DNA of 64,000 bases from NCBI GenBank assembly GCA_029582265.1, contig CM055819.1, forward strand, positions 32,912,967 through 32,976,966, written 5' to 3'. The position numbers were made by a program, and so were the translations under genes. The stretch is from Zoroaster sp. YZ-2022 (taxonomy: Eukaryota > Echinodermata > Asteroidea > Forcipulatida > Zoroasteridae). The number at the start of each line of letters is the position of its first letter. Position 1 is the first letter of the stretch. The notes below the pieces were generated by a model. The model saw nothing but the letters and a program-made list of their open reading frames with translations. It ran no database searches and had not been told where the DNA came from. This document shows, in pieces, positions 25,701-37,331 of this stretch.

Positions 25701-26040
25701 AGTGTCTGTGAAAAAACTTCAAAGGAGACTCCGGTGGGATTCAAACTAGTAAGCAGGAGGTCATGGTTCGAATTCTGCCCAAGTCGCCTGATAAGTTTTT
25801 TCACAGACACTTGGAAATCACTGTGGTAATTACAAATGTTGTACCCTTTACCACTAGATAACCAATTTTTCTAAATGTCCATACCTTGTTGAAAGCAAAG
25901 AGCTCCTTCTGAAGCTTCTGTCTTTCTGCATTGGGTGCAGCGTGCTTACGATGGAAGATTCCCTTCAGCTTACTTGCCATGGTTGCAAGTCAATACTGTG
26001 TAGAGACCCAACGTATGATCCAATATAGCAAGATCTAATC
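22690..26040 (-). CDS. llgl: Lethal giant larvae homologue (LLGL), first two coding exons
   Basis: Seen: exon 26040-25885 has an AG acceptor (gcctacag), a short 5' UTR, ATG at 25980 (context AACCATGG) and 32 codons, [10 protein letters not shown] then [18 protein letters not shown] and AFNK, with donor gtatgg. Exon 22787-22690 continues in phase with [20 protein letters not shown] then [12 protein letters not shown]. Known: the motif [27 protein letters not shown]....A.GT..G..K is the diagnostic N-terminus of Lgl proteins, which are about 1000-residue double-WD40 cortical scaffolds that bind aPKC/Par6 and control apicobasal polarity. Inferred: the remaining exons lie to the left, outside the window or unrecognised. 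Tomosyn (STXBP5) is related, but the FNKTVEHGFP match favours Lgl. Confidence 0.87.
23162..23285 (+). repeat. Dispersed repeat with GATCGAAACGTCGAGTTG motif
   Basis: Recurs inverted at about 49145-49275 (CAACTCGACCTTTCGATCAG). It is related to the segment at the arm ends of the large palindrome (38440-38470, 38655-38685). The element type is uncertain. Confidence 0.55.
23592..23850 (+). mobile_element. TTAA element, CCCTAAC family, second subfamily
   Basis: Left TTAA (23588-23591), ends CCCTAACCACCC and GGGGGTTAGGG; the right flank TTGA is mutated. An inverted copy is at 28818-29094. Internal blocks CAGCACTGTTAGAAACTGGT and TTTGCCCCATTTGAAGAGGT (on the other strand) are shared. Confidence 0.75.
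23980..24224. mobile_element. TTAA element, CCAGTTCGCGTCGG family, intact
   Basis: 245 bp with exact TTAA (23976-23979, 24225-24228). TIR CCAGTTCGCGTCGG at both ends. CpG-rich. A second copy without its right end is at 26173-26385. Confidence 0.82.
24229..25604. other. No gene recognised (LLGL intron 1)
   Basis: Non-coding sequence between the two LLGL coding exons with no defined repeat boundary. Confidence 0.45.
25605..25835 (+). repeat. Fragment of tRNA-module foldback repeat
   Basis: Shares TTATAGGTTGGTGAAATTCT, GCTTTCCGAGTGTCTGTG and a GGTTCGAATTC B-box-like motif with the element at 54945-55193. Lies 50 bases outside the LLGL start exon donor. Confidence 0.6.
25885..26040 (-). CDS. 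llgl: LLGL exon with start codon (coding part 25885-25980)
   Basis: Includes 60 bases of 5' UTR (25981-26040) after an acceptor, so at least one upstream non-coding exon must exist. The basic start [13 protein letters not shown] and the conserved [15 protein letters not shown] are visible. The exon ends in phase 0 at AAG|gtatgg. Confidence 0.88.
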
Positions 26041-26099
26041 CTGTAGGCAAAAAAGAAAAAGTTGAAAAAGGCTTAAATACTCAGCAGGGGGACTGACTC

Positions 26100-26575
26100 A
26101 AAACATCTTTTGGAAAGCATGACGAACCCAACTGCCACTTGTGTACAATGTCTGTATAAGCATATGCTTTAACCAGTTCGCATCGGAAGCCGTGTATACA
26201 CTCAATTTATTTTTGCACCACGGATCAGAGAGCGTCTAAACACGCCATAGGAAACTCCGGAATATTTGTATGCATGCTCGATTGAGCCACGCGTGTACGG
26301 TGACATGCTCGGAAGTGACCTGCTGTGGAAGCTTCCATTAACGTGTGTGTGGGAAAAAGAAACCCGCCACAGGGGTTCAGAAAAACAAAACGGCCAACAT
26401 CTCACTGGATGTGCATACATTCATTGCTCAAAATCTTTTAAAAATATATCGTTTCCAATCCTCACTTGACTACACTTTCCTTAAGTGTATCCTCTATCAT
26501 CTTTTAAACAAAAATCTGTGATATTTGTCATATTTGGATAGAAAAGTGGCGGTTGTATTCTACATTCTTTCTAAC
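26100..26575 (+). repeat. Host repeat copy 1, with a CCAGTTCGCG TTAA insertion
   Basis: Flanking blocks GAACCCAACTGCCACTTGTG, ATGTGCATACATTCATTGCT and GATAGAAAAGTGGCGGTTG match 28650-29195. The TTAA element 26173-26385 is inserted in it. The site where copy 2 carries its own insertion is empty here (TTTCCTTAAGTG). Confidence 0.7.
26173..26385. mobile_element. TTAA element, CCAGTTCGCG family, right end missing
   Basis: TTAA (26169-26172) then CCAGTTCGCATCGGAAGCC. It follows the copy at 23980 to about ACAGGGGTTCAG and then breaks off into the host repeat. Confidence 0.72.
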
Positions 26576-26747
26576 CTTTTTGGTTGGTTCTAACACAGGC
26601 GACAATTACAGTAACTAAATCACCACTTAGCCATCACTACAAATGACAATTACAAATTCTAGTGGCATTTTATTGAATGCATACAAAAATAGACAGTATT
26701 TTTGCATTGGACACTCTTTTTTAACGGTATCGCTCGACAACTTTTAA

Positions 26748-28130
26748 CCCCAACTCCCTCGGCCCATTTGTGACCCGCTCTATCGTAATGAGGAATGTCC
26801 CCCAAGGGACCATTTCGCGTAAACAAGCTCTGAAGTTCACATAACGTAAAAAAAAAATAATAAAAAAATAAAGAAAATAAAATAAAAAAAAATCGCATTG
26901 AAATCGATTGAGGTTTTTGTGTATTTAGGTACCTTAAATATCAAAGTTTGTGTGTGTTATTTTACTTTGAGAACAATATCAATAAAGTAGAAAATAAAGA
27001 CCTTTTCTCAAGCGTGTCTGTCCATTTTTGTTGCACATCGTCCTTGTTAGCTTCAAAAAGACGAGTTTGAACTCCTTTTGTAAGCGCCGTTTCGAGCCGC
27101 GCCATTATCATTTAGCATGCATGTTTGGTACTGTTAGAAAGGTCATGATGTGACCTCTGTAATTTTATCAATGACATCACTGTCTGAATACTGAATAATG
27201 CAGCAGATGTACAGTCGTACATGTACACAGCACATCACTGGGCACCAGGAGCGACGAGGTCATGCATTGTATAGTAGTATAGTTCACGTTATTCACGTAC
27301 ACGAGTAGGCGCATGATCGTTCTTTGACACTGTTTGTTTATCAAACATTCAGAGACCCAGAACTTCTAAAGTAATTTGAGCATTGACGTTAAACTTTCAA
27401 AGAGTATTCTTAAAGACATGGTCCATACGCCTGATAAATTGTGTAATTCTAGCCTTTCCGGAAGATTACCGTTGCCACGGTAAGTTATTTCGTTCAAGTT
27501 CAGATACTATGTACAGCACGCCCCCACACGTAGTACACACAGCGCGCGAAGTTCAAACTTTTTTTTTGTTCGCAGCGCGTACTTTTTTTAAAACCCGTTT
27601 TTCTCGTAAAACGTTTCTGTAACAATCGCAGCAGTATCTCAACTTCTTTGTTTAATAACTTCGGAACGGAAAAAGGGACACATTTATGTTTGGCTTCATT
27701 GGAAAGCCCATTAAATGTTCGTTAGATGGTATGCATATCTCCATTTTTCATATATGGGGGACATTCCTCATTACGATAGAGCGGGTCACATTTGCTTACA
27801 CATAACCTGAATCCTCCAAAATCCTTCAGTAGTAAAGCAAGCACATGACATGTATGCACACATGTGTTTCTAATCTGTGATACATGTACATGGCCAGGGA
27901 CCCTCCCTGCATGCATGGAGCAATAAACAGTGTCCACTGACCTTGCAATCACAACAAACATGGATGTACATATACCATGGAAAGGCAAGTATGCCTAATA
28001 ACCTCAATCCTCCAAAATCCTTCACTTTAGCAAAGAGCATGTAGCATGTAGTGTAACCTCAATCCTTCAAAATCCCTCACTTTAGCAAAGAGGATTTTAG
28101 AGGATTTTAGAGGATTTGAGGAGGTTAGAG
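26748..28130 (+). mobile_element. TTAA element, CCCTAAC family, split by a 1018-bp insertion
   Basis: Left TTAA (26744-26747) and CCCCAACTCCCTCGGCCC, then interruption after CATTT(G). It resumes at 27785-27790 with CATTTGCTTACACATAACC and ends GGAGGTTAGAG. An internal duplication of CCTCAATCCT.CAAAATCC(T/C) (27997-28100) is shared with the copy at 50196. Confidence 0.8.
26771..27788. mobile_element. GTGAC-family DNA element, 34-bp perfect inverted ends
   Basis: The ends read (G)TGACCCGCTCTATCGTAATG, continuing to AGGAATGTCCCCCA, identical at both ends. The flanks ATTT(G) and (C)ATTTG give a 4-bp ATTT duplication if the end is GTGAC, or a 6-bp CATTTG duplication if it is TGACC. No transposase ORF. 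Superfamily not assigned. Confidence 0.78.
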
Positions 28131-28649
28131 TTAGATACTCTTGCACATGTAGAAAAGCAATTAATAAATGCTGTGGACTTTATACTACCACTTTATACTG
28201 TGATACTATACTACCACGTTATAGTAAAATCAATAGAATCATTTTTTAACTGGTTAGTGGTTGCAAAAAAATTCCAAAATCCCTTAAAAAAGTGGCGGTT
28301 GGATACATTCTTTCCAAATCTATTATTCTGAGATAGATCACTTTCATGAAATGTTCGAAACATTTTTTAAATTAAAAAAAATAAAATAAAATTAATATTT
28401 CACCAAAATTAGTATTTCTCACAATTAGCAAACTTCATGACAAAGTTTGGGCTAGCTAACCTAATCACAAAATTTTAGATTGTAATAATTAGCAGATCAA
28501 AAGTTGAAGAAAAAAAAACACCCTTTTTTTGTACATGTGGGGCTAGGGCCAAGGATACGGAGGAATGTCCAGTGTATTGGACCTAGAATTTGGCCAACGC
28601 CAATCCAATAATACTAGCTAGAAAGTAGGTGTAACGATAACCAATGGAA

Positions 28650-29195
28650 AGTTTTCGGAAAGAATGTCGAACCCAACCGCCACTTGTGCACAATGTCTAT
28701 TGCATGTGTTTTAGCAGACGACAAAATGGCCAACAGCTCATTGGATGTGCATACATTCATTGCTCAAAATCTCCCAAAATAATATTTCCAATCCTCACTT
28801 GACTACACTTTCTTTAACCCTAACCCCTTAGGTATTCTGGCTAGGAACGTTCCTGAATTCTCCAAAATCCATCACTGCACTTTTGGAAACATGCCCTTAT
28901 CTTCAAAATGCACCATGCATTTTTGTTGATCTTTCATATCATATTCAGCATTTATGGCCTGTAGGCTACTTCTTGCCAGGTAGTAATTTTGCCCCATTTG
29001 AAGAGGTGAAAGTACCAGTTTCCAACAGTGCTGAATTTTTCCAAAAAAGTGCCCCTTGGAGGATTTTGAAGGATTTGAGGTGGTTAGAGTTATGTTAATC
29101 CTCTGGCTCTATCATCTTTTAAATGAAAATCTGTGAAATTTGTCCTATTTTGATAGAAAAGTTGCCGTTTTATTCTACATTATTTCCAAGTTTTC
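28650..29195 (+). repeat. Host repeat copy 2, with a CCCTAAC TTAA insertion
   Basis: Matches 26100-26575 on both sides of the insertion 28818-29094. It lacks the CCAGTTCGCG insertion that copy 1 carries (here TTTTAGCAGACG). A short third fragment is near 28280-28320 (AAGTGGCGGTTGGATACATT). Confidence 0.7.
28818..29094 (-). mobile_element. TTAA element, CCCTAAC family, second subfamily
   Basis: TTAA at 28814-28817 and GTTAA at the right. Reverse-oriented copy of 23592-23850, with the same GGTATTCTGGCTAGGAACGT and CTTGCCAGGTAGTAATTTTG blocks. Confidence 0.75.
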
Positions 29196-29199
29196 ACTG

Positions 29200-32014
29200 G
29201 TGTAACAAAACTCGATAGCGACTTCAAAACATTTAACAGCCCTATAGCAGTGTCTACACATATTCATCCAAAGAAAATAATACTTCTAGGTCCATATCAC
29301 AACTGGTCAATACCATTTTCCCACAGTCATGCCTGTCACTTTTTCAACTCGGTCAAGACTCAAAGAAAATTATTTTAAGCAACCTAAAGTTAGGCCTACG
29401 TACGTGCCTAATAAATTTAATTTCCTGCAAACACGATCCAAAACAACGTTCTCCAAAATCACCTGAAAATGAAGAAATGTCATTCGAAGTGGCGTGAATA
29501 TTGTTCACGATAGGTGTGGCGAAAACGTTTAGAAATGTGGCCGAATCCACTGCCTGTTCGTTTCAACATACGGTAGTTTTCAAGCAGACGGTACGGCAGC
29601 AGGAAAGTGTGACATGTGGCTAGTTTGTGGGTTGGGCTCTCCACACACAAATGATTGCAAACCACTTTTTCAAATTGACACATGCAAATCACACAGACAT
29701 CGTCAACGCATGGTCAACGTTGGGTCCACGTACATGTCAACTAAAAAAAAACAGGCGAATACAACCTCGAAAAAATCTCACCAATTCACCAAAATAAATG
29801 TCTCAAATGACGGATACTTACTTATTTCGACCACTTGGTTCTGAGATGAGGTGTGGTTTTCAAAAGAGAGCAAATAATGATGTTAATGAAGGCACATTTG
29901 TACACACCCTTGATGCCAGTCTATCGTAGGCGCGGCGGCAAGACTGCACGTAATGCATGCATTGAATACATTTGTTGCATGCACCTATATGCGATGCAGA
30001 CAAACAGCGGACAGTCGTTGGATTTCATATTTGGACCGCTCTACCGGACTCATATACATCCGCGCTTAACACAACTTTAAAATCGTTCGCATTTCAAGGA
30101 ATATTAACGTTTTAAAGGTTCAGAGAATTTAATTTTAGAATGTTTTGTTATAATCTGGTATAATTTCATATGTGTTAATGCTGCCAATACAAATGTATTT
30201 GAAACTATTTTTTGTAAGTGTTCATCCGCGTTCGTGTGAAGTTGGGGCGAGTCACGTGATTTGCTAATGATTTGAATAAATTCGGGGATATTTTGACAGG
30301 TAGCAGGGCCTATCTGTTACTATCGCAAATGTACATTGCTTTTCATTACTATTGTTTATTATCAGATTAATCAATACTAATCAAACTGATTCAAAACGAC
30401 AAGCTATATCACTGAAAGCTTAGAATGTACATTAAAACAATCCTTTATGACAAAATATTATTTAAAAAAAATTATTATAAGATCCAATAAAAGAATAACA
30501 AATAAGTTTGTTTAGATGCAATTAAAAGTTGTAAAAAATGCACGGACACTCGTTTATTCATTAATTAAATCTGTTCGTTTGGTTAATACACGTATATACA
30601 TGGTGTTTATAATATGTTGATTAGAGGTTGCATTTCTCCAATTCCAGGTAACCAGGTATTTAAATGATTACTCGTTAGTCATCAAACCACCCGTCAACCG
30701 ATGTGTTTGAAAGACTAGAAAAATGAGTCAGACTTGCTTTACAAAAATAACTTATGATTCATATAATTCCAGGCACGAACTGACAAACAGTTCAATTGTA
30801 ACGGTAAAAAGGTAGCTACACTTATTTGTAAAATATCATGAGCGTGCAGATCTTTTGAAATAAAATATTTTGAACAAAATGATTAAATTTATGACTAAAA
30901 AGTTCATCGACAGAAACTAAATAGTTCTAATTATTGTTTTCCTGTATGTTTCAATGGTTCAGTTTCGTTCATGAAGATGACAGTTAACTAAATACACGTG
31001 GAACATTTTTCTTCATGACTCACACAAATAAAAATTAATACAGAAATAATGCAATGGGTTAAGACCCTCACTAGATGACATTTTTCTTTATTTTGTATCA
31101 TATTTTATTTAAAAAAAAACAAATTTGGGGGGGTCGGTGGGGGTTTGTGGTAGAAACATGGAGTGAACTTGCGGAGTGCTGTGAATTGGCAAAATTTAGG
31201 TGTCAAGACTCATCTGACACTGAGTCTCGACCGTGGCCATGATGTGGGGTGGGGACTGGGGAAGGGGTGAACAAATTATTTATTCGAAAACCCACCATCA
31301 TTTAAATTTGACAGAGTCGTTGTGAACAATGTCAAGATATTATTAGCTGCATCGTAAAGCGGCTCAATCAACCACAGTATATTTCATAATGCCTGGGGGA
31401 TGACGTAATTCTAGTGGAATGCCGGTTGTAGTAATTATTGAGTGTCCATTGTTTAATCTGTTGTGGTATTTCACAAATACTATCGACTAACACCGAACAC
31501 TGAATATTGACACACTCGAGTGCTTTTATAATAGTTATACATCTGTGTACGTGTATTAAAACGAACCACAGCCATTTATCGGATACATATTTCACTGATA
31601 AAATCACCCTCCGATGCAGAATAGAATAAGCTTCGACAAGAAGAGGATCCATGCCTATCAGCAGCTACAGATGAAGCGGCGATTTGGAGCAAATTATAAT
31701 CTATTTGTATTTAAAAATGTTTTATTATGTTATTTTTGTATAAATAAAAGTCCACTCTTACGATAAAATACAATCCGGTAAAATAATAATTTGAATTTAA
31801 ATTATTTTGACCGGGAACAATGAAAGAAAGAAACATCAAAATATAAATCTAAACTTGAGATAGTATAGAAATGTATACATTCAGAGACGTATCTGCAAAC
31901 AGTTCAACAAATCCTACTCAATAAAAATAATAATTTAAAGAGTCTACAACACACAAACTAATTATTAATGCTCCATGAAAATAAATGTGTTAAATGACAA
32001 CAAACATAATTTAA
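29200..32014. other. No coding gene recognised; possible LLGL promoter region
   Basis: 29400-30260 has more CpG than average and contains one candidate first exon. The rest is AT-rich and non-coding. 31127-31145 and 31240-31270 are G-rich runs. Confidence 0.4.
29822..29960 (-). promoter_or_regulatory. Candidate non-coding first exon of LLGL (proximal)
   Basis: A near-ideal minus-strand donor (gtaagtat, 29821-29814) follows ATG-free sequence, with CpG-containing DNA upstream (29930-30250, including gcgcggcggc). The LLGL start exon needs an upstream 5' UTR exon and this is one candidate. The 5' boundary is a guess. Confidence 0.25.
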
Positions 32015-32020
32015 GCTCAC

Positions 32021-32130
32021 CGTATAATCTTGAGGCTCTTGCTATGAAGTTGTGCCAACTAAATATAAATTCCTTAGTTTGGATCCACACGCTTCTCTGA
32101 ATATTTTCCGATTGTCAATAGACAGCAATT
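32021..32130 (-). promoter_or_regulatory. Candidate non-coding first exon of LLGL (distal)
   Basis: A strong minus-strand donor (ACG|gtgagc, 32020-32015) follows ATG-free sequence with an AT-rich TATA-like stretch near 32060-32075. A TACGTCACG (CRE-like) site lies at about 32195. It is an alternative, or additional, first exon for LLGL. Evidence is by sequence pattern only. Confidence 0.22.
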
Positions 32131-33175
32131 ATAGCAATCCTAACGATTTAAAACACCAGCTCGACAAATTACTGTGGTAGTATTTGGCGTTGAATACGTC
32201 ACGTTTCATAGAGGGACGCTTTGAACACCTGCCGTGTTTGTGATGCGGAACACAAAACTGTGAAAGAAATTTTGATCAGTGGACTAGTCGATTAATTTGA
32301 GGGGGTTTTCAATGCACAGACGACTTCAAATATATTTTAAGACATTGTTTTTAAGTTCATTCTACTTGAAATATATTTCATACTGCTTCAATGTTAGCAT
32401 TACACGGAACTATAATAATATAAGATATATTTATGAATAACTGAATCTTAAATTATTCAATAACACTCCTATTAAAATTTGATTGTTCAATATCGAGCAG
32501 TCCACATCAGTATTGATTAAGACCTTTGATCAATTCCGTGACCGTTACATGAAATAAATAGGTGCGTGCTTCTTTGATAAGCCACTCCAATCAGAACAAC
32601 AATGGTCATTTGACAGATGACCCAGACGGCAGTACAAACAGGGAAAGCTCCAAACCACTAATGGTTGTGTTATCAACGTCAACAAGCATGACTCATTATG
32701 TACACCTTGCACATAAAGAGTTGAATAAGTGCAAGTACTGGAGTCATGTCGGTATTTTGTAACGGCAAGGTTGGCGTTGGGCAATACCGCAAAGCATAGA
32801 GCAAGGACGAAGTAACGGTCGTCACAAGATAATGGTTGTTATCCAAACAGTACCATTTTAATCTGTACTTAATAATTCAAATAAAATAAGAAACAGTGAC
32901 ACGTAGCCATGACTGTATGTCATACCAAAAAAGTTTGTTCAAGTGATGAAGAAAAAAGATACTAGATTGCATTGTAAATTGACGTAACTATTTCACAAGA
33001 TGGCGCACTATATTTTCTCGAAATAGTAGTGGACAGTACCCTGGTTCTAATTTGTGAATAGCATTGTACCTTACTAATGTTTGCATGATTAGCTTGAAAT
33101 GATTTACGTGGTACTCAAGTTGAACCTAAAGCAAAACAGAGCAAACAGACAGAATAAAACAATCAATAATTTTTA

Positions 33176-34150
33176 TTGACCCAGCAAAGCGGTATACGAT
33201 ACTAGGTTCGACTAGCGGGCTGAGCAAACTGCATTGGCTATTGTCTGAGCTACTGTGTCGCAGTGATCAATCTACCAGATTCACAAGTGAATGGCGAGCC
33301 ATTGTTATAGTTCAAGCATGGAGCCCTCCATGGTTCAAGGTTATTTACGCAAATTACATGCTTGTAACTCATTCTGCTGTTCGGTTCTGTGTGGCTTTTA
33401 AGAGAAATTGTAACATTGGTATTTGGTAACGGTATCCGTTCTTTTCAACCCTCTGATTTTCAATAAATATCATAACACCACTTCCTTCCTCCATGATATA
33501 ACAAGCAATGAAATTACGGTGTTCACGTTTTTGAAGAAATAAATTATATGTGAAATGATTTTTAACATCAACAGTTCTTCTGGTTTTTGGTTCTATTCCA
33601 CGGAATTAAACTAGAGGGAATTAGACCTATATTATTTGTATCACTAAAGTATGCCATAGAAAAATTGGGATGCATAGTACGTCTAGCAAGCCAAAAACGT
33701 TTTCGGGTATTTATTTCACATTTTTCATTTTTTATTTTAATGTAGTTAGCAGATTTGATATGAAATCTAAGAGACACAATCCTTGAAATTATTGCACCCT
33801 CACGTACAAAGAAAATGTTGTTGAATATTGTTGAATTTAAGATGAACTAAAGCACAAAGGATTGCTTGGACAGAACAGGGCTACAGACATAAATTATTAT
33901 GATTTTTTTTGGTGACCCGGCAGCGCGGCAGTCTCACACTGGGCACGACTGTGGCCGAAATGCACTCTGACTGCTGTCCTTTTTGTCCGAGATAGGTATC
34001 GAAAAAACACGTGCGCCCGTGATCAGTCTACCAGATTGCCGGGTTTTGTGATCCAAATGTAGGGCGACACGTGCGCTTGGTTCAAGGCTACATATGCTAA
34101 TAATTATATGCCTATAGTATTACTCGGTTTCTCGTTCGGTACTTTTCAGC
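33176..34150 (+). repeat. Pair of diverged direct repeats
   Basis: 33176-33420 and about 33911-34150 share GATCAATCTACCAGATTC / GATCAGTCTACCAGATTG, TGGTTCAAGGTTA / TTGGTTCAAGGCTA and CTGTTCGGTTCTG / CTCGTTCGGTACT in order. No protein homology. Confidence 0.55.
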
Positions 34151-34154
34151 TTAA

Positions 34155-34353
34155 AGGGACAATATCGTCACGATCAACAGGGCATGGAATCGGATTGCTT
34201 GTTTTTAGTTTAGGCCTAATTCAGTGACTGAAAATAATACTCCACCCAATAAGATCATATTACCGTTGCTGCTGCATACATGAGCACGGTAATTTTCAGT
34301 CACTGTGTTCATCTTAAACTAGGACACCGATGGTTATGAACGATAGTGTCCCT
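34155..34353. mobile_element. TTAA element, AGGGACA family, intact
   Basis: 199 bp, exact TTAA at 34151-34154 and 34354-34357. Starts AGGGACAATATCGTCACGAT, ends GATAGTGTCCCT. Contains the family segments TTCAGTCACTG and GGGCATGGAATCGG. Confidence 0.82.
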
Positions 34354-34439
34354 TTAATTTGTATGCCCCACCAGCGAAGCTGAAGGTGCATACTGTTTCT
34401 GCATTGTTTTGAATAATAAATGAAAGATGCACCAGGTAT

Positions 34440-34891
34440 ATGACATAAAACACAACAAAGGGGGCCACTTTGCATCCGTCACGTTAGCGGTTTTTCCAAT
34501 GGTTGTTATTTATGGTTGTTAAGTACCTGAAACCGACCAAAAAGTGTTTCAACATGTGAATGGACATGCAGGCTTATACTAGAACTAATTTGAGTTGATT
34601 TATTTTATTTTTAAATTTTTTTATTTGTTTTTTTACCCTAAAATTTCCATAAAAATTGAACGGAAAAAGTTACCTCACTTTTCCGTCCATTTGTTGATGG
34701 AAATTTTAGGCTAATTAAAAAAAATAATAGTAATAATCAACTCAAATTATCTTTAGGATAAGCATGCAATGTCTATTTAAATGTTGAAATTCTTTTTGGG
34801 TGGTTTCAAATATTAAAACAAAATTACAACCATAAGAAAAACTGCTAACGTGACGGTAGGAAAGTGGCCCCCTTTATTGTGTTTTATGTCA
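34440..34891. mobile_element. DNA element with ATGACATAAAACACAA ends and inner palindrome
   Basis: Inverted ends of about 55 bp (ATGACATAAAACACAA, then AAAGGGGGCCACTTTGC, then TCACGTTAGC). Inside is a second inverted repeat (AATTTGAGTTGATT / AATCAACTCAAATT; CCTAAAATTTCCATAAA / TGGAAATTTTAGG), so the whole 452 bp folds back. The target duplication is unclear, possibly TA. Confidence 0.7.
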
Positions 34892-35828
34892 TTATAGGCT
34901 ACATCATTGATAAATTTGGCAAAACTGCTTCTCTACTAGTATATGCATAGGCCCTATACGTCCTTTCTTCGCAGATACATTAAACAGCCGTAACATGTGT
35001 AAACGTTTCAGCTCATTACATGGTTGTCGTTCACCAGAAAATAGTGAAAATGCATTCAGATTTGCTGTTTTCATTCTTACGTGGGATTTAGGAAAGCGTA
35101 TAGTCTTTCTTATATTGAAACTTGAAATTATTTCACTTTTCAGTACCTCAGACAAAAACTTCTAGAATTTCTAGAAAATATCATCCACTTAAGTTCACTA
35201 TTAAAGTGTTGCATTAAAATCCGACCCGTTTTTTGTTAATTTTAAATAACCAATCATATACCTTGAATTGATTTTTAGAAACAACATAGGGGCATATCCG
35301 ATGTTTTTATTGACATTTCTTAAAGCAGTTTTGCCGACATTACCAATGTTGCACCTTCCATTTAGCCAATATAAATAAAAACAATATTACTAGGACCCTA
35401 ATGAAAATATTAAATTTGGATAGGTCAGATATGGTTGCTATTCCACAGGGAAAAAAAACGTTAGTCTGAGATTATCAGATCATCTTGATCCACTTATATA
35501 GTTACAATATAACGGTCATTCAGTTCAGCCGTATAACGTACCCCATTCAAGATTACCAAGACTTTGATACCCGTAAATTTGTTTGGTCTCCCAGTCTGAA
35601 GCTTCAATGGTCTGGGGGTAACTCGACAGGATTTACCGCGAAATCCGATTATGAAAACAGTTGATCATGGAAAAAAAAACCTATACTATGAGGAAGCAAC
35701 GAGGAGCCCGCATTAAACCACGTCAGCTGGGGTTAATGACACTGAGGCTGCACAGACTCATTGACGTCTTCATCTCTTGTCTCCCTAAATTTGCGAATTT
35801 CTGAGCTAAAGGAAAGTGAACAACATTG

Positions 35829-36074
35829 GTATTTGTGACTGGCTCTGGCAAAACCCTAAACTTGGACCCAATTTTCAAAAGTGAGATTTTGGTATAGTTT
35901 GATTCTCTAGATTTTCCTCTTTTCATTTTGATACCAGATTTGTAGAAAACAGAATAAAATGATAAAGTTGTTAAAGTTGACACACTGGTCCCTGGGGTCA
36001 GTTTTTGACCTTTTCATGGCTGTACGCATTACGGTAAATGCCGAGAAGTTTCGGTTTTTGCCAGAGCGGGTCAC
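35829..36074. mobile_element. GTGAC-family DNA element, small
   Basis: Inverted ends GTGACTGGCTCTGGCAAAAC and GTGACCCGCTCTGGCAAAAA, flanked by ATTT on both sides. It shares only its termini with 26771-27788. Confidence 0.62.
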
Positions 36075-37115
36075 ATTTGGTAATGTATATTCAGTTACAC
36101 CCTCTAGTTTTCAAAAAATATGTGATAAAACTAACTCGTGAAGGTTTCATCACGATATGTTTTAAATTTTGTTTGTGTTTAAAAAAAATCGAAATAATAT
36201 TTGTTTTTCTCCAAGATGAAAGCACTCCTGACAGAATAATTTCTCAAGATGATTGATATAGTTTAATACCAACTTAACACCGTGGAAATTTTATATACGA
36301 ATCATCCTTATGATGCCTGAAGTGGTTTAACGTAATTCAAGGAGAAACTGAATTGTCATGTTGAATTTTAAAAACAAGTTGCTGTTTGTAAAACAATCAA
36401 ACATAAAAAAAAACTTGTAAACGTGAGCAGCTACTGTAATGAAACTAAATATTCACTGATAAGTTTTATAATATCACTCGTGTACTTCCCCATTGAACGT
36501 GCGTATATGCATGTCTGTGGGTTGATGGGGGTGACTGGGTATATGTTGGTAACTATTTTTTCCTTCTCCCGTGATGCAACTAACACACCATGCATAAGAA
36601 GAAATTCAGAGCATGATAACACAATAGTCCTTTTTAATTACTCAATCTGTATTTCAACAAGTAAACTTTGCGGGTTTCACTCTCAAGCAAGATCCCAAAC
36701 CTCCTGAAATGTGTGATATTTATATGTACATTTGCCTTTGCATAAAACTTCATACATTATCGACATACCTACAACTGTAAATTATATATATACATTTATA
36801 TCACAGGTAATCATAATAATGTCATGCACGACAAAGGCACATCAACAACGCTTTGTACTAAGTGATTGTTGTCATGGCTAAGTGATTGTTGTCATGGCTG
36901 AGTGCTTGCCGCTGTCATGGTACTGAATGGATGCATTTCAAAGAGATAGCTAAAATGAGATATTCATGTTTTTGAAAGAGGAATGTACTTTGGGGTTCAA
37001 GAAAAAAAATGAACCGTGGTCTAATTTATTTGTATAAAGCCAGACACTTTTGAAATCAGTCAAATGAATATCCCAAACTTTTCCCGATGGAACAACCCTT
37101 TCAATATGGAGTTAA

Positions 37116-37331
37116 AGGGGCAGTATCGTCACGATCAGAGAAGACTTTCAACGGGGCATGGAATTGATGTCCTAGTTTAAGATGAACACAGTGACTGCAA
37201 ATTACTGGCTCATTTATGCAGCAGCAACGGTAATATGACCTAATCATGTGGTGTATTGTTTTCAGTCACTGAGTTAAACTAACACAAGCACTCCGATTCC
37301 ATGCCCTGTTGATCGTGATGATACTGCCCCT
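37116..37331. mobile_element. TTAA element, AGGGGCA family, intact
   Basis: 216 bp, exact TTAA at 37112-37115 and 37332-37335. TIR AGGGGCAGTATCGTCACGAT at the left, GATCGTGATGATACTGCCCC at the right. Confidence 0.84.
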
